Of a stretch of DNA of 10,227 bases, positions 6,217 to 10,227 are shown one piece after another; position 1 is the first letter of the stretch, and each line of letters opens with the position of its first letter. The notes beneath the pieces were generated by a model that searched no databases, was not told the DNA's origin, and was given only the letters and a program-made list of their open reading frames with translations. Source of the stretch: JAQUSX01 sp035446985 (GTDB lineage Bacteria; Bacillota; Clostridia; Christensenellales; CAG-314); contig DAOTGG010000040.1 of NCBI GenBank assembly GCA_035446985.1, positions 1-10,227 of the forward strand. The letters run 5' to 3'. Made by a program: the position numbers and the translations under genes.

Positions 6217-6240
6217 CAACTAAAATTATTGTGATAAAAT
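6213..6240 (+). promoter_or_regulatory. promoter firing at the start codon of the Mrr-like gene
   Basis: TTGACA (6213-6218), a 16-bp spacer and extended -10 TGA-TAAAAT (TG at 6232-6233, hexamer 6235-6240). The expected start is at or within a base of A6247, the first base of the ATG. The -35 overlaps the last codons and stop of the methyltransferase gene. Confidence 0.75.
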
Positions 6241-6246
6241 TTATTT

Positions 6247-6702
6247 ATGGTAAAAAATAATAATTCAAATCCCGAAATAGACTACGGACTGCCCGAACTT
6301 ACACTAAAATACAGACGCAACGGAAAACAGCCGTTAAGCGAAAAACTTGTCGAGCTTGAAAAACTTGACAATATGCAGTTTGAGCATTATATGGCAAGGT
6401 TGTTTGCCCTAAAAGGTTACGAAGTCAAATATACGCCGATAGAAAACGATTACGGCGCGGACCTTATTATTACGCGCGGAAATGAAATAGTAGCCGTAAG
6501 GTGTCTACTGGGCAAAGAAATTCTGGATAAAGACGCTATCGAATCCGCCTTGGAATCTATGAAGCATTACGCCGTGCGAAAAGTTATGATAGTCACAAAC
6601 CAAATGTTTACGCGCGACGCGATTAAGTTTTCACGCAAAAATCCCGTCATATTAGTAGACCGCCCCGCCTTAATCGAAGACTATCTAAAAATGAGAATTT
6701 AA
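6247..6702 (+). CDS. Mrr-like nuclease-fold protein, catalytic residues altered
   Basis: This 151-residue protein matches the Mrr catalytic domain (restriction endonuclease-like, PD-(D/E)xK fold). After a 40-residue polar N-terminal segment come the fold's opening helix MQFEHYMARLFALKGYEV (43-60), YGADLIIT with the conserved Asp72, the core strand EIVAVRCLLG (80-89), the helix ending SMKHYAVRKVMIVTN (104-118), FTRDAIKFSRKN (121-132) and VILVDRPALIEDYL (134-147). Family members normally have Q/E-x-K in the core strand (as in VQCKR). Here it is Arg85-Cys-Leu87, so a metal-dependent nuclease centre is probably lost unless Lys90 substitutes. It has neither a methylase nor a specificity partner, so it is not a standard restriction system. 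In-frame TAA at 6235 fixes the start at 6247. There is no Shine-Dalgarno, and the promoter abuts the ATG. Confidence 0.75.
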   Translation: MVKNNNSNPEIDYGLPELTLKYRRNGKQPLSEKLVELEKLDNMQFEHYMARLFALKGYEVKYTPIENDYGADLIITRGNEIVAVRCLLGKEILDKDAIESALESMKHYAVRKVMIVTNQMFTRDAIKFSRKNPVILVDRPALIEDYLKMRI

Positions 6703-6726
6703 TATTTTATATCGCAATAAAATTCG

Positions 6727-6750
6727 CTCCGCTTTTCGCGGAGTTTTTTT
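6727..6750 (+). terminator. intrinsic terminator after the Mrr-like gene
   Basis: CTCCGC-TTTTC-GCGGAG followed by seven T. The 6-bp GC-rich stem starts 24 bases after the stop. It closes the two-gene methyltransferase/Mrr-like block. Confidence 0.92.
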
Positions 6751-6805
6751 ATATTTCTTTATGATGGCTAAAAAAAATTGTATTTAAAATTTTGAGGGTT
6801 TTGTT

Positions 6806-6833
6806 TTGAAAAAATTGAAACATATAGTATAAT
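6806..6833 (+). promoter_or_regulatory. promoter of the phosphofructokinase gene
   Basis: TTGAAA (6806-6811), 16-bp spacer and consensus TATAAT (6828-6833). The start near 6840 leaves a 25-nt leader holding AAGGAG (6848-6853), 11 bases before the ATG. Transcription is therefore independent of the upstream pair. Confidence 0.85.
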
Positions 6834-6864
6834 AAAGAAAAATCATTAAGGAGAAGCGCAAAGA

Positions 6865-8103
6865 ATGGAACAACTAAAAGGCGCGTTGCTTTTTGGACAG
6901 TCGGGAGGCCCTACCGCTGTTATCAACGCATCCGCGCTGGGCGTTTTTGAAGAAGCGGCAAAACATGACTGCATTACCAAAATTTACGGAGCTTCGCACG
7001 GCATAAAAGGAATACTTTTTGATGAATTATTCGATATCGATCAAGAAGATCCCGCGGAACTCGCTTTACTCAAAAATACTCCAAGTAGCGTACTGGGCTC
7101 TGTTCGATACAAACTAAAACCGCCGGAGGAAGACGACTCGGATTACCGCAGGATTTTGGAAGTGTTCACAAAATACGATATACGCTATTTTTTGTATAAC
7201 GGCGGTAACGATTCTATGGATACCTGTTATAAAATCGGAAAATATCTTACCGACCACAACTATCCTTGTAAAATAATCGGCGTGCCAAAAACAATCGACA
7301 ACGACCTTTTCGGCACCGACCATTGTCCAGGTTACGGCTCGGCTGCAAAATATATCGCCACTTCGTGTATGGAGCTTGCGCGCGACAGCAGAGTGTACGA
7401 TAAAGGCAGTATAACGGTTATTGAAGTAATGGGACGCAACGCAGGCTGGCTGACAGCCGCAAGCGCGGTGGCTTCCTATAAAGGCTGGGGACCCGACCTT
7501 ATTTACGTGCCCGAACTTCCTTTTGATTTAGACGATTTTCTCGCCGAAGTCAAAGAGGTTTTTGTTGAAAAAGGCGATTGTATGGTAGTCGTTTCGGAAG
7601 GCATTAGAGACCGTGAAGACAAATATATCAGCGAATATCAAAAAAACACCGTTTGCGACAGTTTTAATCATATTCAGCTCGGCGGAGTGGGAAGTTTTCT
7701 CGCAGCTTTAGTAAAGCAATCCACAAACGCAAAAGTCAGATCGATAGAATTTAGCCTTTTGCAGCGTTGCGCGGCTCATATCGCGAGCAAAACCGACGTT
7801 GACGAAGCGTATCTGGCGGGAGCGGAAGCGGTAAAAGCGGCGGTAAACGGCAAAAGCAATATAATGATAGCATTCGGACGCGCCGAAACGAAAGAATACA
7901 AGTTAATTATAAAAGAACTGCCGCTTGAAATGGTAGCTAACACAGAGAAGAAACTGCCCGAAGATTATTTGTGCAGCGACCGCCATTTTATCACCGAAAA
8001 ATTTATGGATTACGTTTTACCTTTGATAGAAGGCGAAGCCTATCCGCCGTTTGTTGACGGAGTGCCGCATTTCGCAACATTAAAGCGAGTAAAAACAAGA
8101 TAA
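6865..8103 (+). CDS. pfp: pyrophosphate-dependent 6-phosphofructokinase
   Basis: This 412-residue cytoplasmic enzyme phosphorylates fructose 6-phosphate to fructose 1,6-bisphosphate, reversibly if PPi is the donor. The fold opens with LLFGQSGGPTAVINAS (8-23). Two positions separate PPi from ATP enzymes. GGNDS (113-117) has Asn-Asp where ATP enzymes have GGDGS, and PKTIDND (141-147) has Lys142 where ATP enzymes have Gly. Both indicate PPi. MGRNAGW (189-195) is the substrate-binding loop. The length suits the roughly 400-residue PPi-PFK clade, not the 320-residue bacterial ATP-PFK. The ATG has AAGGAG 11 bases upstream. It is monocistronic, with its own promoter and terminator. It may be the main glycolytic PFK of an anaerobe saving ATP, or an accessory enzyme. 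The window cannot decide which. Confidence 0.94.
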   Translation: MEQLKGALLFGQSGGPTAVINASALGVFEEAAKHDCITKIYGASHGIKGILFDELFDIDQEDPAELALLKNTPSSVLGSVRYKLKPPEEDDSDYRRILEVFTKYDIRYFLYNGGNDSMDTCYKIGKYLTDHNYPCKIIGVPKTIDNDLFGTDHCPGYGSAAKYIATSCMELARDSRVYDKGSITVIEVMGRNAGWLTAASAVASYKGWGPDLIYVPELPFDLDDFLAEVKEVFVEKGDCMVVVSEGIRDREDKYISEYQKNTVCDSFNHIQLGGVGSFLAALVKQSTNAKVRSIEFSLLQRCAAHIASKTDVDEAYLAGAEAVKAAVNGKSNIMIAFGRAETKEYKLIIKELPLEMVANTEKKLPEDYLCSDRHFITEKFMDYVLPLIEGEAYPPFVDGVPHFATLKRVKTR

Positions 8104-8116
8104 CGGATTAAATTTT

Positions 8117-8144
8117 AAGAGAGTTAAACTTAACTCTCTTTTTT
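8117..8144 (+). terminator. intrinsic terminator of the phosphofructokinase gene
   Basis: AAGAGAGTTA-AACT-TAACTCTCTT, a perfect 10-bp stem running into TTTTTT. It begins 13 bases past the stop codon. Confidence 0.95.
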
Positions 8145-8230
8145 CTTTCGCTTTTTCATTTAATAATAGATTTTTTATAAAAAACGTCTTTACGCTTTAC
8201 AAAAGCTTAAAAAAATAATACGATATTTTT

Positions 8231-8272
8231 GGTATTAACCATAGATATAATATCTATATTCTTTTTAATACC
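8231..8272 (+). promoter_or_regulatory. nested palindromes at the regulator's own promoter
   Basis: The outer arms are GGTATTAA (8231-8238) and TTAATACC (8265-8272), perfect 8-mers 26 bp apart. Inside is a 17-bp palindrome ATAGATAT-A-ATATCTAT (8241-8257) that contains a consensus -10 TATAAT (8246-8251). No good -35 lies 17 bp upstream, so the promoter may need activation or be weak. The position suggests autoregulation by the MocR-type product. The TTAATACC arm ends three bases before the CGGAG ribosome binding site, so an RNA hairpin effect is also possible. Confidence 0.55.
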
Positions 8273-8285
8273 AGACGGAGAATAT

Positions 8286-9650
8286 ATGTTAACGTACGAA
8301 TTAACCGAAAAACCGCTTTATCAATGCGTTTACAAGCATATAAAAGCGGATATTCAAAACGGAATATTAAAGCCGATGGAAAAACTCCCGTCAAAACGGG
8401 CGTTGGCTGAGCATCTTAAAATAAGCGTTATCACCGTCGAAAACGCCTACGAGCTGCTTTTGGCCGAAGGATATGTAAAATCTATTGAAAAGAAAGGTTA
8501 TTTTGTAGAAGAAATTTTTCGCCCGTATCGAAACAAAACGTATTCCGTAAACCAAAAAACCATAAATTCAACCTATACCGATTTGACGTCAAATCTTATC
8601 AATATTGATAAATTCCCTTTTCAAACGTGGTCTAAGCTTATGCGGCAGACTCTGACGGACGAAACGAGCTTTCGTGACAAAATGCCCTACAACGGCGTTA
8701 TCGAGCTGAGAGAAGCGATTTCGCAACATTTATACAGTTACCGCGGTTTTTACGTCGATCCCGAAAGAATATATATCGGCGCGGGCGCGGAATATCTTTA
8801 TAACCTTGTTCCAAAACTTTTTCCAAACATTAAATCTGTGGCGGTAGAAAACCCGTGCTACTCAACTATTACGAAAATTTACGAGCTTAACGGCGTAAAA
8901 TGCGAACGCGTGAATATGGACGAAAACGGTTTTAACGCAAACGAGTTGAAAAATCAATCGACGGGGCTTATACACGTTTCGCCGTCCCACCACTTCCCCA
9001 CGGGAATAACTATGCCAATGTCGCGGCGAACGGAACTGTTGCGGTGGGCGGAAGAAAAAAGCGACAGATATATAATAGAAGACGAGTACGACAGCGAATT
9101 TCGCTTTAACGGCAAACCTATTCCGCCTTTAATCAGTTATCTGCCCGAAAAAGTCATTTATATGAACACTTTTTCAAAATCGGTCGCTCCGAATATCCGT
9201 ATCGCTTATATGGTTTTGCCTGCCGCCGTTATGCAAACGCTAAAAATGCAGATGGGATTTTTCTCCTGCTCCGTTTCGGGTTTCGAGCAGCACACCCTCG
9301 CAAAATTCATCTCCGACGGATATTTTGAGCGTCATATTAACAGAATGCGCCTTTTTTACAAAGCGCAAAGAGACGTCATTATAAAAACTATATCCGATTA
9401 CGAAAAGAAAGATAAGGTGAAAATTATTGAAAAAAACGCAGGCACGCATCTTATTTTGCGCCTTGATACCACGCTGTCCGACGCAAAAATCGTAGAAATG
9501 GCAAAGCAAAACGGTATACTCGTGTCCTGCATTTCGGACTATTATAAAAACAGTCAGGATTCGCATGAAGTTTTAATTAACTACTCGTCCGTTGACAAAC
9601 AGCTTTTATCTCAAAGCGTGAAAAAACTTCTTGATACGGTTTTAAATTAA
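8286..9650 (+). CDS. MocR-family transcriptional regulator (GntR winged helix plus aminotransferase domain)
   Basis: This 454-residue protein begins with a GntR-type winged helix (1-77): PLYQCVYKHIKADIQNG, LPSKRALAEHLKISVITVENAYELLLAEGYV, then the wing KKGYFVEE. A linker to about residue 100 joins it to a fold-type I PLP-binding aminotransferase domain. That domain has VSPSHHFPTGITM (231-243), IIEDEYDSEFRF (263-274) and NTFSKS (294-299), in which Lys298 should bind PLP. The layout and motifs match PdxR/GabR-type MocR regulators, which sense PLP or amines. No PLP-synthesis or GABA genes lie next to it, so its target is unknown and I give no symbol. ATG 8286 is preferred over an in-frame ATG at 8229 because CGGAG lies five bases ahead of it and the extra residues precede the family's usual N terminus. 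Palindromes upstream suggest autoregulation. Confidence 0.9.
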   Translation: MLTYELTEKPLYQCVYKHIKADIQNGILKPMEKLPSKRALAEHLKISVITVENAYELLLAEGYVKSIEKKGYFVEEIFRPYRNKTYSVNQKTINSTYTDLTSNLINIDKFPFQTWSKLMRQTLTDETSFRDKMPYNGVIELREAISQHLYSYRGFYVDPERIYIGAGAEYLYNLVPKLFPNIKSVAVENPCYSTITKIYELNGVKCERVNMDENGFNANELKNQSTGLIHVSPSHHFPTGITMPMSRRTELLRWAEEKSDRYIIEDEYDSEFRFNGKPIPPLISYLPEKVIYMNTFSKSVAPNIRIAYMVLPAAVMQTLKMQMGFFSCSVSGFEQHTLAKFISDGYFERHINRMRLFYKAQRDVIIKTISDYEKKDKVKIIEKNAGTHLILRLDTTLSDAKIVEMAKQNGILVSCISDYYKNSQDSHEVLINYSSVDKQLLSQSVKKLLDTVLN

Positions 9651-9802
9651 CTTTTTAATTAATTATTTCAAATTTGCGAATTATACTTTTTCATAAATTA
9701 ATAAATTTTACTAAAAAAATATTTCAAAATCTTATGTAAAATCCATTTAATTTAGCATTAATTATTTTTCGGCGACTTTTTTAAAATGTATAAAACCTTT
9801 TA

Positions 9803-9825
9803 GGTATGCTCAAAATATTAATACC
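9803..9825 (+). promoter_or_regulatory. inverted repeat in the yjzC-like gene's leader, echoing the upstream regulator's operator
   Basis: GGTAT (9803-9807) and ATACC (9821-9825) are inverted arms with 13 bp between. The right arm lies in TTAATACC, identical to the outer arm at the MocR gene. A possible -10 TATAAA (9789-9794) would place the start at about 9801, so the repeat would sit at the very 5' end of the message, six bases before AGGAGG. No clear -35 is seen. The rest of 9651-9802 is AT-rich with nothing recognisable. Confidence 0.4.
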
Positions 9826-9844
9826 ATCATTAGGAGGTTAATTC

Positions 9845-9994
9845 ATGAAATTCAATCCGGGCGACACCGCTCCAAAAACAGGCGTTTATCGCGTAGTCGA
9901 TAAAAACGGAAGAGTTCAAAACACAGCTAGAGTATCGCAAGGTCAAACTTTGCCCCCCACTCAAAGCAGCGAACATCATTACGAAATCGACTAA
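9845..9994 (+). CDS. yjzC: YjzC-like small protein
   Basis: This 49-residue, probably cytoplasmic protein reads MKFNPGDTAPKTGVYRVVDK, then NGRVQNTARVSQGQTLPPTQ, ending SSEHHYEID. It resembles the YjzC family of small Bacillota proteins: KFNPG near the start, APKSGIYxVVDxxG in the middle, then a strand, 'G(E/Q)xxPPTxxxxxxY' and a short end. Nothing is known of the family's biochemical role, and I infer none. The start is firm because a near-perfect ribosome binding site, TAGGAGG (9831-9837), lies seven bases upstream of the ATG. It is followed by its own terminator and preceded by a leader sharing an operator-like word with the MocR gene, so it may belong to that regulator's targets. The family name rests on the motif pattern. 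Confidence 0.8.
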   Translation: MKFNPGDTAPKTGVYRVVDKNGRVQNTARVSQGQTLPPTQSSEHHYEID

Positions 9995-10010
9995 TTTTTT
10001 ACAAAAAAAA

Positions 10011-10043
10011 GAGAAGACCGTCTTTATTGGGCGGTCTTTTCTC
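10011..10043 (+). terminator. intrinsic terminator after the yjzC-like gene
   Basis: AAGACCG (10014-10020) pairs with CGGTCTT (10032-10038) around an 11-base loop, with further GAG/CTC pairing outside a small bulge. The downstream run is TTTTCTC rather than pure T. It begins 17 bases after the stop. Confidence 0.8.
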
Positions 10044-10145
10044 ATAAAAAATTTATCTATATATAATGCTAAACGCGTAATTATTTCCTTTTTATTAAAA
10101 AAGTTTTGAAAATTACTTTTAAATTTTATGTTTTTCTAATTTTAC

Positions 10146-10199
10146 CCGAGCATTTTTCATTTACGGTAAGTTAGTTAGGGATTAATGAAAAAGTCTCGG
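10146..10199. repeat. long imperfect inverted repeat, function unknown
   Basis: The left arm CCGAG-CA-TTTTTCATT (10146-10161) and right arm AATGAAAAA-GT-CTCGG (10184-10199) pair at 14 of 16 positions around a 22-base centre. It lies between two terminators, outside any gene. It has no T-tract of terminator type and no reading frame. It could be a miniature inverted-repeat element or a structured RNA. The remaining 10044-10145 is AT-rich and featureless. Confidence 0.5.
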
Positions 10200-10200
10200 A

Positions 10201-10227
10201 ATAAAAAAATAGCCCCTATGCAAGGGG
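10201..10227 (-). terminator. terminator of a minus-strand gene beyond the right edge
   Basis: On the minus strand CCCCT-TGCAT-AGGGG is followed by CTATTTTTTTAT. The polarity indicates a gene entering from the right and ending just outside the window. The hairpin touches the window edge, so its stem may be longer. Confidence 0.75.

Noticed and set aside
6247..6702. Type IV restriction system made of the Mrr-like and SpoU genes.
   Set aside because: SpoU enzymes methylate RNA, not DNA, and the Mrr-like protein lacks the usual catalytic residues and DNA-recognition domain. A defence role is not supported by the sequence.
8229..8285. Upstream ATG that would add 19 residues to the MocR regulator.
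   Set aside because: It has no ribosome binding site, runs through the -10 box and palindromes, and adds residues ahead of the family's normal N terminus. ATG 8286 has CGGAG at five bases.

Overview
The window looks like chromosomal DNA from a low-GC Gram-positive bacterium (Bacillota, most likely a clostridial lineage). The grounds are AT-rich intergenic DNA, strong AAGGAG-type ribosome binding sites, TTGACA/TATAAT promoters, a TTG start, FeoA/FeoB, a pyrophosphate-type phosphofructokinase and a YjzC-like small protein. No prophage, CRISPR array, insertion sequence or obvious defence island is visible. This is a housekeeping region with an unusual rRNA/tRNA arrangement.

Left part (1-4625). 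The 5' third of a 23S rRNA gene lies on the minus strand and runs off the left edge. No 16S gene precedes it. Instead it has its own strong promoter (TTGACA-17-TATTAT) about 180 nt upstream, and beyond that lies a divergent ferrous-iron uptake pair, feoA-feoB. The feo promoter has an 18-bp DtxR/MntR-like palindrome over its predicted start point. A two-way terminator separates feoB from a convergent minus-strand CPBP (Abi) family membrane protein that has a TTG start and a weakened catalytic motif.

Middle (4626-5500). Two intact minus-strand tRNA genes, tRNA-Ala(UGC) then tRNA-Ile(GAU), share one strong promoter and end at an intrinsic terminator. Around tRNA-Ile are decayed partial copies of it: a tandem copy of its 3' end plus downstream flank, and two successively more eroded 5' parts. 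Ala and Ile are the two tRNAs classically found in 16S-23S spacers. Finding them on the same strand about 4 kb upstream of a 23S gene that lacks a 16S suggests, without proving, a dismantled rRNA operon.

Right-centre (5500-6702). Divergent from the tRNA promoter are a SpoU/TrmH-family RNA 2'-O-methyltransferase and an Mrr-like nuclease-fold protein whose catalytic residues look altered. Each has a promoter placed so that transcription should begin at the A of its ATG, with no Shine-Dalgarno. They are therefore candidate leaderless genes, next to neighbours that have ordinary ribosome binding sites.

Right part (6703-10227). A PPi-dependent phosphofructokinase gene with its own promoter and terminator is followed by a MocR/GntR-type regulator (winged helix fused to a PLP aminotransferase fold) that has a nested palindrome at its promoter. 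Next is a 49-residue YjzC-like protein whose leader repeats the regulator's TTAATACC/GGTAT signature. The window ends with an unexplained long inverted repeat and the terminator of an unseen minus-strand gene entering from the right.
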